Below are positions 25,196 to 38,536 of a stretch of 64,000 bases of DNA, in pieces. Below the pieces are notes generated by a model. The model saw only the letters and a list, made by a program, of their open reading frames with translations. It was not told the origin of the DNA and did not search any database. The stretch spans positions 479,466,557-479,530,556 of the forward strand of contig CM046876.1 of NCBI GenBank assembly GCA_025667525.1, given 5' to 3'. Positions within the stretch are counted from its first letter, which is position 1. Each line of letters opens with the position of its first letter. Source of the stretch: Glebionis coronaria (lineage: Eukaryota > Streptophyta > Magnoliopsida > Asterales > Asteraceae). The position numbers and the translations under genes are program-made.

Positions 25196-26814
25196 AACAA
25201 TACACAGCTATCCAAAAATTACAAATATGCCACAATTTACAGTTGATACTAAACAACATTAAACACACAACAGGTCACTATGGCTTGTTGTTGGTTTCTC
25301 ATGATTAATACAAAAGCACACCAATTTAACACGTCATTGATTTTGCTGTTGAATGCTCAATTCACGACAATAACTAGCAATAAAACAGTAAACATAAAGC
25401 ACGAAAATAAGCAGGCAATCTTATAAGTTTCGTAAAGAACAACAGCAGGTACCAATTGGTTTCTATGGTTACTTTTTTTTTTCTTTTTGATTCTTTTGGG
25501 TTCACAGCCACCAAATTCATAAACACAAAAGCCCAAATCATTTAAAATGCCACGATTTTATCAAGATTCAAGCCACAGGCGTCACTCAGCACCTTGCCTC
25601 TTTTTCTTTTCTTTAGATAAACATAAATATAGATAATGAACCTACTTAACATTTCATGTTTAATAAAGTTATTATCTTGAAACCTAAGAGGCTAATAATA
25701 ACATGAACCAAACCAATTCATTTCCCAACTGCTTTGGTTACAACGACCGAGTCAGTTAGGATCATCAAAATCATCAGTAAAATGAGGTCGTCTCAACGTA
25801 TTCGACTAGTTTATATGCGAATAAACCTGAACTTGCTGCTAGAAGAATCTAAGCTATTGGTTACCAGGTCAGTCACCAGCTCTCTGAAAGGTACTACAGT
25901 ACTACTTTTTTATTCAACTGATTGAGTTTAATTTGAATTGATGCAAATTTATTTAACTGATTCAACTAATAAATCAGATTCAAGGTTCATGAACCGTATT
26001 TCTATTCTATAGAAATTTATTTAACCAGGTTGGGTCCTTTCCTTTCGATTAAATTGCCATGACGGTTAGTAATTGAGGAGTTCAGGTTTTTAAACTGTTG
26101 TTACTGCTTCTAGATTAGAGACTGCTTATCATCTGCTGATTGAACCAACTTCGGTCTTTCTTTAAGCTTTATATGTGGGCTTATTAGCTTATTTCATTTC
26201 GGCTTATTTTGAGACTTATCAACTTATTCATGGTTAATAAGCTTGGATAAGGCCAGAAATTCAAATATAGTGTATATACTTTTTACGCAAACCGATTATA
26301 AAAACAAACGCTCGTAAAGTGCTTATTAGTCCTGATTGTAGATTACAAGCATTTTTATAAGAATAAGCCTAAAAATCAATAAAGCTAATAATCATAACAT
26401 AAGGCTAAAATAACTTGATAATTATAAAAATAAGCCTAAAATCATAAAAAAAAGCCTAATTAACAACCAGCAAATTAAAGCTATTAATAACAAAAATAAG
26501 CCAAAAAATCTTTAAAAAAAAGCATAAAAAAAATAAGCATAAAATAAGCCAAAAATCATAAAAATAAGGCTAATTAACAACCAGTAAATTAAAGCTATTA
26601 ATAACAAAAATAAGCCTAAAAATCTTTAAAAAAAGCATAAAACAAAAATAAGCATAAAAATAAGCAATATAAACTCAAAAATAGAAAATGAAAAGGATTA
26701 CCAGGAGGCAAGCCGCCATCTTTAGGATTAGAAGCCATCTCTGATCGATTGTTAGGGTTTCAATCGGAAATGGAGTTTAAATCGTTATCGGAGATTGATT
26801 GGAGAGTGATTAGG

Positions 26815-26945
26815 GGTGGCGGAGATGATTGGGGGTGGTGGTGGTGGCGGATATGATTGGGGGTGGTGGTGGTGGTGGCGGAGATGATTGGGGGTGGTGG
26901 TGGTGGCGGAGATGATTGGGGGTGGTGGTGGTGGTGGTGGTGGCG
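26815..26945. repeat. GGTGGT-type minisatellite near the MULE right end
   Basis: A GATGATTGGGGGTGGTGG unit recurs about four times with GTGGTG expansions. The left subterminal region (16110-16200) has a mirror-like CCACCCCCAACAAC repeat. The minus-strand His/Pro-rich frame here is a repeat translation. Confidence 0.85.
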
Positions 26946-27570
26946 GTTAGGGTTTAGATAAGGGAGAGTATGTGTGTAACTGTGTGTAAGGGAGAGTATG
27001 TGTGTGTAAAATAGGGTTAGTGGGAAATAAACGTTTTTTTTTAATTCATTTAATCTGGACCTTTGGATGTAAGTAAAATGAATGGTTAAGATGAGTACAT
27101 TGGGACTTTGGTAAAAAGTTGGACTATGTTGAACTTTTGGCATTAGTTTTTTATTTTAAGCAAATAGCTCTTAAATGAAAAACTGAAGTATACAGCTTTT
27201 TAAATAACAAGCTCTATAAAAGCTATAAATCACACTGATATATCCTCCAAACATATTATAATTTATTTAAATATTTCCTTTTAATTCATTTTACATTTTA
27301 ATATTACAGTTAACATCTAATTTAACAAATACTTTTATTAAAAAATAATATATCTTATAATTAATGTTAATAATTTTATAATTAATAACTTACCATTAAC
27401 CGCTTATAGCTAATAGGTTACAATTTTTTTTACCAAACATAACCCCTTATCCGGCTATATCTAAATTTAAGCTTATCGTGAAACCTGGATAAAAACTTTT
27501 CGATTGTGACCATGACACAGTGATAAAATAAAAAAGAAACTAGTCCAATAATGTTTTCATCGATATGGCA

Positions 27571-27606
27571 TGGGCTTGAAAGCCCAACATTAGACAACAA
27601 CCCTAA
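27571..27606 (+). promoter_or_regulatory. Ribosomal-protein type promoter motifs of the ubiquitin-eL40 gene
   Basis: TGGGCT (27571-27576) and AGCCCA (27581-27586) form an inverted pair of site II elements. AACCCTAA (27599-27606) is a telo-box-like motif. Site II plus telo-box is the known signature of plant ribosomal protein and translation genes (TCP factor binding). They lie about 75-110 bp upstream of the ATG. Confidence 0.7.
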
Positions 27607-27617
27607 TAAAATAATGA

Positions 27618-29941
<2,324 letters not shown>

Positions 29942-31160
29942 TAAGCACTACTTGCTTCCTCAGGAGAGGAGCCTGGGAGCGTTTCACCTTGCTGGAGAAA
30001 AGTTATTTTTCAAGTGCTGTGTGTTTCTATTACTTCTGCATTAAGTATCTTTTATTTTAAAACTATCTGTTTTGCTTGCTGAATTCTATGTTTAATTTGC
30101 GGATACTACTTGCATTACATTTGCGGATACTACTTGCATATTTTGCTGATCTACAGGCATTCTAATGCGAGTTTAGTATGTTTTTATCTGTATGTGAGTG
30201 TTCTTTTAGCATAAATACTAATAGGCTTGTTGGAAGTAAATTTTTGTGGTTCACTGGAGTGTAATTCGTTGGAAGTAAATTGTTGTGGTTCACAGGGCAT
30301 CGTGTTAAAATTCTTGAAAATGGAACACAGAAAATGGAAATGTCATTCAATGGAATAAAAGTATTGTCTTCAATGGGATCAAGCATAAAAGAGGTCAATG
30401 GATTCGAGTTTATTAACAGATATTGAAGATGAGATTGATGATTTTTTTTGGTTTGATTCATCTTCGAGATAGGAGATGTTATGAGATGAGGATATATGAA
30501 GTTAGATGGGGGCGGAGGAAATAAAGGAGTGGGATTAGGGTAAACTTTCCGAGTTTAATTTTGGAGTGAAAGAGAGTTTTGGAAAGGTGAAAATATAAAA
30601 TTGTGTTCCTAAGAATTTTTTAGGATAGAAGAGGGAAGCAAAGGAGAGTAGATTATTTCATAATTGCACTCCTAATTTAATTAGTTTTTAATTGTTTGTT
30701 TTTTCACACTTCTTTTCAACTTAAGAACACAAAAATCTTTCACACTTCTTTCAAATTCAAGAACACAAAAAAATTATTCATTTCTTCTTCACTCCACTCG
30801 CTTTCTTCTCATATACTTCCTTCCAAGTTTATACCTTTTGATTTTGAAATTTCATAATTTTAAATTCTATTAATCTAAATTACTGAGAAATAAAAATTTT
30901 GAAATTTAAAATACCTAAGCATGTTTTGTTGACAAAAATTCTTAATATTTTGAAACTTTGGTTTTTGGTCGACTCGATTAACATGAATACATATTTTTTA
31001 TATAAATTTTATAGATTTTCTATATAAACGAGTAGAAACTGAATTTCACTTTTTATACTAATTTTATAATTTTTTTTATTAAAACGAGTAAAAACTAAAT
31101 TTCACCTTTTATATAAATTTTATAAAAAAATTATAAGAAATTATGTAGTAGTAGCTTTTA
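29942..31160. other. 3' flank of the ubiquitin gene, no further gene
   Basis: Contains the transcript 3' end region, a short direct repeat of GTTGGAAGTAAATT...GTGGTTCAC (30231-30297) and AT-rich DNA. The minus-strand frame 30162-30461 has no recognisable domain and was not called. Confidence 0.4.
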
Positions 31161-31174
31161 TAAAAAAATAGAGA

Positions 31175-31460
31175 ATGAGCTCATTTCCTTCCTTACCAAG
31201 AAAAGAATCATAACCGCCGTTTTAGAGAGGGAAAATGCAGATCTTCGTGAAAAAAATTGACTGGTAAAACAATTACACTCGAAGTTGAATCATCAGACAC
31301 CATCGATAATGTTAAGGCCAAGATTCAGTTAAGGCCATAAACCATGTTTATGACAAAAGGCGGTGATAAGCACTAGTTGCTTGCTCTAGAGGAGCAAATG
31401 ATTGCTGACCTGGGAGTGTTACAGTCTGCTGGAGACTTGTTTTTGAGTCTATTGTGTTAT
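31175..31460 (+). pseudogene. Truncated intronless copy of the ubiquitin-eL40 gene
   Basis: GAGCTCATTTCCTTCCTTAC (5' UTR), ATGCAGATCTTCGTGAAA at 31235 and the ubiquitin coding sequence to KAKIQ match the gene at 27678. The copy then jumps directly into exon 5 (TTAAGGCC) and its 3' UTR. A base insertion early in the frame (ATTGACTGG) also kills it. The break is inside exon 1, at a CAG shared with the exon 5 junction, so it is a microhomology deletion or template jump, not normal splicing. Promoter motifs are absent and no poly-A tail is obvious. It could be a retrocopy or a deleted duplicate. Confidence 0.8.
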
Positions 31461-31989
31461 TTTAAAACTTATGCATATCTTTTATTTTTAAACTAACTGC
31501 TTGCTGTATGTCTATTATTGTGGAATCTAAATTATGCTAAATCATATGCTAAGTTATGCTAAAAAGAACATTTTTTAACTCAAAGCAACATAAGGGTGCC
31601 AACATACAATTCCCATCAGCAGGAGCTGACTATGCATCATTTAAGTATCATACGACATAATACATTATTTTTTTAAATATAGGATAAATAGTAGTATAAA
31701 AACTATGAATCGTTCTCATACGCAACTATACGCGCAGTGTTATGTTTTTATAGGTTAAAAAAAAAGTCACTTTTTTTAACTTCCGATATTAAAGTACATC
31801 GCTTTTTGTCCGGAAACTTATATTATTTCTATAAAAGTAGCATGTTAATTTTGATTACATTAAACTTTTTTACTGAACATAACCTAAATCAACCCATTCA
31901 TAAGTAAATGGGTTGAAATGCAGCCTCTATAAAACTGTCACATAAACAATTCCAAGAGATATCATCTGACATAGTAAACAAACAAAGCT

Positions 31990-32520
31990 GAAGCTCCAAG
32001 AGTATAACATAGATGGGATTGATATCGAGTTATCGACTATGAGCATTTTCATGCGGATCCTGAAACGTTTGCTAAGTGCATTGGGAAACTTATAACAACG
32101 CTTAAGAGTAATGGAATCATCTCGTTTGCGTCTATTGCTCCATTTGATGATGATGATGTCCAAAGTCATTATATGGCTCTTTAGCAAAGTTATGGTTATG
32201 TCATAGACTATGTCAATTTCCAGTTTTCTGTTTATGATGCGGGGACAACAGTTTCATAGTTTATGAACTATTCTCAGACCCAAAGCACGAATAATGAAGA
32301 AGGTAGTATCTTGGCTAGCTTCAGCAGTGAAGAAAATGGAAGTTTATCACCACAAAACGGGTTCTTTACCGTGTGAAACGTGGTAGTATCTTTATATGGT
32401 GTGGAGATGATTCAAAAGCTTCAGGTTTCAAATAAGAGAAGCAATTGCAGGCTTTATATGGTCTGGAGATGATTCAAAAACTTGGCGGTATCTTTTGTAA
32501 TATGTCATGTTTATTGATTT
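31990..32520 (+). pseudogene. GH18 chitinase-2/narbonin-like pseudogene
   Basis: The coding trace includes YNIDGIDI (the GH18 catalytic motif region), [55 protein letters not shown] and LASFSSEENGSLSPQNGFF. This matches plant class III-like chitinases (bulb chitinase and narbonin group) in order. Defects: an insertion shifts the frame inside the DGIDID-YEH motif (about 32021), TAG replaces Trp or Gln near 32183 and Gln near 32259, and the end (32375-32480) is scrambled by a 60-bp-scale duplication of TTATATGGT.TGGAGATGAT. The N-terminal half of the barrel is missing. Non-functional. Confidence 0.72.
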
Positions 32521-32912
32521 TTGTGGCTGTAACTATTACTATAAATTTACACTAACCTCGCATTTCAACCCAATAAAATCCATGTGACTCAGTATTTGTG
32601 AAGGACCTAAATGGTTGGTTTCTCATAGTAGGTGATTATATTCGAGTTTGCAGATGTTCAATCAACAATGAAACTAGCTACTGAAAACTGACTTCATTTT
32701 ATAATCCAGTAAAAAACTTCAAAATGAATTATGTCAAATCAAAACGAAACTACTAATTCTAAATTCAATGAAATATAATATATGAAAGTAACTAAAACAA
32801 CTTCACTTCATTCAATTAAACATTAAAAATAGTCAAAATACAACTAAAACGATTAATCAGATATTAATCAATTACAATAAACCCAGATATCGAAAACCTA
32901 GATCTAAGAAAT

Positions 32913-33443
<531 letters not shown>

Positions 33444-33459
33444 TGCTGTGCTTTCTTTG

Positions 33460-34027
33460 TGAGTGTAAAATAGGTTTAGCTATTCACAGATGTGGTTTTT
33501 CTGAAAATAGGTTTCCGTGCACTTGAAGCGGTGTAGTTTTTGAAGAGAATTCAGCGCGTTATGAATAGCAACGTAATGACACTTAAATCCACAAATATGG
33601 TTTTTCATAAAATTAGTTTCGCTATTCAGAAAATGGTTGCGGCGCAGCTTGTTGTTCGTTTGCCTTCTATAAGTGTGTAATTAAAAAAACTTATAGAGTA
33701 TCTGATTGACAAAGACATTTGATAAATAAACAATGCAATACTAACAAAAAAAAATTAAAAAAAAAATAAATAGGTGGTGGGTTTTCTATTTCAAATTATT
33801 TTGCTTTTCGGAAACTGTTTTCGTTTTAGGCACATGGCAAGTTTTTTTAAAAGTAGATATTTTTTATATCAACGATAAAAAAGATTTAAAAAAAATAAGT
33901 ATGATTTAACTTCATTTAAATAATAAAAAATTATTTGAATATAAAAGGATTAATCTCTACCATTTATTTTCATTATAATCTAATAGATAAGATTAAACCA
34001 AAAACTTAAATTTCTTATTTTTTTTAA
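33460..34027. other. AT-rich spacer, nothing supported
   Basis: No gene or clear repeat seen between the H4 promoter and the first foldback element. Confidence 0.4.
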
Positions 34028-34492
34028 CATTAATATCTCTTAAACCGTTAATCGTTATACGAAAAAAATATACAATTACGATGGACATTTAATGATCTTT
34101 CTACAGATATGTTATATGATATACTTTCGACAATTTTATTTTTTTCGTTTTTTAACGTTTTTTTTTCGTTGTCGAAAATTATCATATATGATACTAAATA
34201 TTATACATGATAGTAACACTAGTATCATATATGATACAACTTATCATATATGATATAAACAAATATAATATATTATTCAATAATAATCTGTAATCTAGCA
34301 CTATTATATGATGAAACAATATCATTATATATGATATTTTACGCAAATTTTAAAAAACGAAAAAAAAGACGATTTCTTTTTCTTCTTAAAAAGTATATCA
34401 TAATGCATATCTGTAGAAACTTATTAAATGCTCGTCGCGATGATATTTTTTTTTTGTTTAACGTTTAACGGTTTAAGAGATATTTAAATTAT
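34028..34492. mobile_element. Foldback element A with arms over 100 bp
   Basis: The left arm has TATCTCTTAAACCGTTAA, then GACATTTAATGATC and TTTCTACAGATATG. The right arm, reverse-complemented, has TATCTCTTAAACCGTTAAAC, then GAGCATTTAATAAG and TTTCTACAGATATG in the same order. The centre holds several ATCATATATGATA palindromes. Non-coding; it resembles TIR-only MULE derivatives. Confidence 0.8.
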
Positions 34493-34880
34493 AAAAATTA
34501 GTGAAATAATTAAATACTTTTAATATTATCCATTAGGGATAAAGATGAATTGTGGGAACTAGTCTCTTTGTATCTAAGGTAAATATGGTATCTAAAATAA
34601 CACTTCTCAATAAGTATATATTAAGAATGATTAATTTTAGTACGTAAAATTGATTATTTCTTTTTTAATATTTTATATTTTCAACTCAATATTACTAAGC
34701 AACTAATCACAGAACGATTATCTTTTTAAATAGTCTTGAGAAACTGCAGATTACCTTTGTGACCATTCTTAAAATGTAAAATTGATTATTTTACAATTCT
34801 ATCTCACATGTTCTAAATGATGGTTTTTACATATGCGTGATAGTGAAACGTATGTAACGGTTGTAGTGCATGCAACCTAA

Positions 34881-35241
34881 GAGCATCTTCAATGGTAAAC
34901 TTTTTAGTAGGTTTATAGTTGCATCATAGCATTAATTTATGAACCTTGAACCTATCCTCAAAGCATCCATTATGGTATTTTATGTTGAGGTTTATAAAAT
35001 TATGAAGAGGTCTAATAACTTGTAAACCATATTGAGCATTTATTTCATGTTTGTGTGGCATGAAAAGGTCTAAGATCTTGTACATTTTCATAATTTTATA
35101 CCTTTGATTATGTTAAAGGTTTATAAAGCTTGAAGAGATTTATACATAATAGAGATTGGTTTATAAAACTAAAAAGTCTAAAAATTAATGTTATATCTCA
35201 ATTATAACCCTTAAGAAAGGTGCACCATAGTGGATGCCCTC
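34881..35241. mobile_element. MITE with GAGCATC...GATGCCCTC ends
   Basis: The left end GAGCATCTTCAATGGT and right end ACCATAGTGGATGCCCTC form imperfect inverted repeats of the type common in plant hAT-like MITEs. The interior has repeated GGTTTATAAA words. No 8-bp duplication could be confirmed. Confidence 0.6.
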
Positions 35242-35545
35242 ACTATGTAGAAATCTCACAAATATTTATAAATCTCATATATTAATCAAAGCATTTAATT
35301 ATGAAGAGGTATATGATTATAAAACTCTTCATGCCACATAAGCATGAAATGGTTCTTCACTATGGTTAACAAGTTCTTATATCTTTTCATAGCTTTATAA
35401 ACCTTATTCATAAACCTATCATAATAGGTACTTTAAGTGTAAGTTTTTTTCTTTTTTGAGATTGAAGTTTTTGGAGTGGATTTAGTATAAACCTATTCAA
35501 ACAATCATAATCACTCATTTTTTAAAAAACTCACTTCTCACCACT

Positions 35546-35984
35546 TTTTTAAAAATTAAATATCTCAGAAACGGTAAATCGTCAAAAGAAAAAAAAAACA
35601 CCATTGCAATGAGAATTAAATCATATTTCTATCGAGGGGCACATTTATATACTTTCGACGAACTTTTTTTTCCATTTTTTTTTCTTAAGTCACGTTTGGA
35701 GAGAGTCATATATGATTCCTCGCGAATCATATATGATTTTCAGAAAATCATATATGACTCGTGATATGAATCATATATGATTTTCTGAAAATCATATATG
35801 TTTCGTGACGAATCATATATTATTCTCTGCAGACGTGACTTAAGAAAAAAAAATCGAAAAAAAAGTTCGTCGAAAGTATATACATGTGTCCCTCGATAGA
35901 TAGATGATTTAATTCTCGTCGCGATAATATGTTTTGTTTTACGTAACGATGAACGGTTTGTGAGATATTTAATTTTTAAAAATT
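35546..35984. mobile_element. Foldback element B, related to element A
   Basis: The arms carry AAATTAAATATCTCAGAAAC at left and GTTTGTGAGATATTTAATTT at right, then TCGACGAAC and GTTCGTCGA inverted. Terminal words TATCTC..AAACGGT match element A. The centre (35705-35820) has at least five AATCATATATGATT-type palindromes spaced about 20-30 bp apart. Confidence 0.82.
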
Positions 35985-36229
35985 GAGTTTTTTTGTTACA
36001 TAATAAAAATAGGTGATTGTGATTGGTTGATTGAGTATATGCTAAACAAAAAGTTTATGTTGAATTTTTCCTTTTGTACTAATTGTATATTTATAAACAT
36101 CTATTATATCTAAAGATTCAGTCCTATCATTGAATGTGCAGTATTTATGGTTAATTGCTTTCACTGTTAAAGGCCTCAACTCAATTCACGACTCAAATGT
36201 GCATGCCATAAATATGATCAATCAAATCA

Positions 36230-36305
36230 TCCTGGAGGTTTCAGGAATACAAATCACTGGAGGTTTCAGGAATACAAATCACTGAAGGTTTCAGGAATAC
36301 AAATC
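36230..36305. repeat. Three tandem copies of a 26-bp unit
   Basis: GGTTTCAGGAATACAAATCA recurs three times with CTGGA/CTGAA joints. No coding role seen. Confidence 0.88.
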
Positions 36306-37988
36306 ATCTTATAATTAAGATCATAAACAATCCTCATTTACAACAAAAAAATATAGCTTTTCATATTCTTAAGTTACTTAAACATATGAATAAATATATA
36401 CTTTGATACACCAAAACCGCAGTAAGAGCCAACCAACGTCCAACCTGTGACTCTCCGACACCAGCAACCACATCTTTAGCAAATAATCAATCCCAACGTA
36501 AGAAAACCAACACATAATAAACCAGGTCAGCATCCCATCATCAACGATCCACATTAGCAGAAACTAAAAGGTGACGAGAAAACAAAATAAAACTATGAAG
36601 ATCTCACTGTGATGCTTCATTCGTATCTATCATAGATATGTAAATACCATCAAAGATCTATTCGAAACATGTAAGCCCATCATCGATCTATAATGAAGAC
36701 GACCACGCAATAACAACAATTCAGTTGTATTTCATCTTCGATTCGGTAAAACAAGCACACGAAAATACAAACATGACAAGACCTACGCGAGGCCTTAATA
36801 CAAGATCTAGATGTCGTGATGTTCTTGACCATTTGTGAAGATGTTTTTGATTTGGGTGTGGTTTTTGATAAAGAAATAGTCGGATTTGATAAAGAAATAG
36901 TCGGATGACGATTTTGAGGTTGGATATGAATCGACTTTTCATAGAGATGAGATGGAACAATTGGCTGCAAGTATTGAGGTGGTGGTGAATATGTGACTGC
37001 ACGGGAGAATATTAGGTTAAAAAGTTGTATACCCTTCATTTAGGATTTAGGTTTTGTTATTCTAATGTGTTGGACTTGGGATGAATAAGATAATGGGCCA
37101 AGTAATTTTGTTTTGCGTCCAACATATTGTTATCTCATGGTTTCCTTAAATATTTTTTAATATGATTTATTTTTACGTAAACATTGATTTTGAGAATTAC
37201 ATGGAATAAAAATAGTCAAGTAAAACTATAATAGCATTGAAGGAATAGAAAGATTTAAGGGGATAGAAAAGGAGTAGGTAGTACCAATTGCTCCCATTTT
37301 TTTTATTTTAATGATTCTAAATTTTGTATGAAGAAATAGGTCAAAATTAGGGAGGTGGTGTTGTTGGGTAATGAAGAAGTTTTTTGTGGCCTAAAAGACC
37401 GCCACGATGTTTGCAAGGCTCCAGAGCATCGTACTATTAAAAAAGTTGATGTTTCAGTATGCTTTTTATTCGTGCTAGATTCTTTTAATTTAATAACATA
37501 CTATTTGTAAGATCTAATGTGATTTGATAATTATTTCAAATTATCAATGAACCGTACATTTTATTCTTTACCACTAAATAAATTGAAGATGAATAACCAA
37601 TAGTTTTTATCAATTGTTTAGAATGTGAATTCAATTTGATTATTTAAAAGTTATTCATGAGTATCTATCAAGAAATGCTACAAATAAAAAAAGCTACTAC
37701 TTGGAACTTCTTCTATCCCAAAATTATTGGCCATCTTTTTTTAAGTGTCTCAAAATTATTGTCTATCTTATTTTGGGTGTCTCAAAATTATTGTCCATTT
37801 TTATATATAGTTGGTGAAATTATTTAAATTTGCTATATTATCCTTAATCAAAAGTGTTATTAACAAAATTTTATGAAAATGTTAAATAATTGTCAAAGAG
37901 TAAAATTGTAATTTTTACTTTTGCAGAACAGTAGCAACATGTATCATTAGTAAAACATTGTCATTTTATGCTTCATTTGATGCAGTAG
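36306..37988. other. Spacer without supported gene
   Basis: Contains a two-copy GATAAAGAAATAGTCGGAT repeat (36865-36905) and a CCCAAAATTATTG/TCTCAAAATTATTG repeat cluster (37728-37800) typical of MITE ends. Short minus-strand frames at 36680-37039 show no domain. Confidence 0.4.
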
Positions 37989-38484
37989 TGTTGATCCCAA
38001 ACTTAGATCGATTTAGCTTTATGTATACGAGATTAGATCAAGTAATACACTTAGAGAAACCTTTGTATATGCTTATGATAATCTAAGTGTTATGCGGAAT
38101 TAACACTTAAACAAGAACACACAATGATATAAACAAACTTTCACTTTGATTAATGATATCAAACTTGCTTACAATGAAAGTAGTTTATGAATGAAAACTT
38201 ATATGAAACATTAACCTAAATGTCTTCTTTTATAGACATATCTACGTATCAGCTATTATAGGTAAAGATAAATATAGAAAATACATTGTTGTTCCTATCT
38301 TTACTAGAAGTAATCTAGAATACAATAAACGCGTAGAGTATATCTTCCCATCAGTGCTTGTCTTCAATGTATCAATGCTTGACTCTATCTTGTCAACGCT
38401 CTGTCAGCGCTTGTTTTGCTCCTGTCAACGCTTGTTTTACTCTTGTCAGCGCTCAAGTGATCTGGCCTTAATTTATTCCCAACA
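37989..38484 (-). repeat. Ty1/copia 3' LTR
   Basis: On the minus strand it reads TGTTGGGAATAAATTAAGG ... GGGATCAACA, 496 bp with TGTTG/CAACA inverted ends. It follows the polypurine tract AGTTTAGGGGAGGAT. AGTAG (37984-37988) is the expected target duplication, and its partner lies outside the window. The LTR holds six GTCARCGC/T motif copies at 38345-38460. Confidence 0.82.
38345..38460. repeat. GTCARCGY microrepeat cluster in the copia LTR
   Basis: Six copies, for example TGTCAACGCT, TGTCAGCGCTTG and TGTCAACGCTTG, at 12-25 bp spacing. Confidence 0.85.
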
Positions 38485-38536
38485 ATCCTCCCCTAAACTT
38501 GATATCCACTCTTATGATCAAGTTTCTGAATAAGCA

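Larger units (their letters stand above)
21122..26738 (-). pseudogene. ULP1-like (C48) protease gene of the MULE, with DUF1985-like region
   Basis: Exon 1 (26738-26702) encodes MASNPKDGGLPPG and splices in frame to exon 2 (24955 downward). Exon 2 has a Lys/Glu-rich KKEP-repeat tail, then a DUF1985-like region (SIGFSAFRSIKIDTLPGRLG ... ILGLPIGG, about 24050-24380). Further exons lie near 23664-23416, 23240-22830, 22765-22545, 22450-22231, 22060-21852 and 21735-21122. The protease part keeps the His (GHFYVAVFN), Asp (MFIIDN) and Cys (EDCGIF) of a C48 triad. The C-terminus has four 11-residue AEGKEVGKDVK-type repeats. TGA codons interrupt at 24045-24047 and near 23895, and a frame change is likely near 23950. 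C48 enzymes process or remove SUMO. Here the role is element biology, possibly anti-silencing, which is inference. Confidence 0.78.
15940..27130. mobile_element. Large Mutator-like element carrying transposase and ULP1-like protease genes
   Basis: The ends are diverged inverted repeats. The left has AAAGTCCCAATG (15956-15967), then CTTAACCATCC and GGTCCAGATTA. The right, reverse-complemented, has AAAGTCCCAATG, CTTAACCATTC and GGTCCAGATTA in the same order (about 27050-27115). Between them lie a MULE transposase pseudogene (plus strand) and a convergent ULP1-like gene (minus strand), with AATCATGCATGATT arrays in introns and spacers. MULEs with ULP1-like genes are known in plants (Kaonashi-type, and related VANDAL elements). 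The exact outermost bases and the 9-bp duplication could not be resolved. Both genes are broken, so the copy is probably not autonomous. Confidence 0.82.
15806..27446. mobile_element. Possible MITE split by the MULE insertion
   Basis: GGCTATGTTTGG (15806-15817) and CCAAACATAACC (27433-27444) form an outer inverted pair around the MULE. The DNA just inside each is AT-rich and related in character (AACAACTTTTTGG at left, GAACTTTTGGC at right). The simplest reading is a MITE of about 450 bp into which the MULE inserted. Exact boundaries and the target duplication could not be fixed. Confidence 0.3.

Noticed and set aside
26760..27143. His/Pro-rich minus-strand ORF
   Set aside because: Translation of a GGTGGT minisatellite at the MULE end; no domain.
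30162..30461. 99-residue minus-strand ORF downstream of the ubiquitin gene
   Set aside because: No recognisable domain; contains a direct repeat and lies in the 3' flank.
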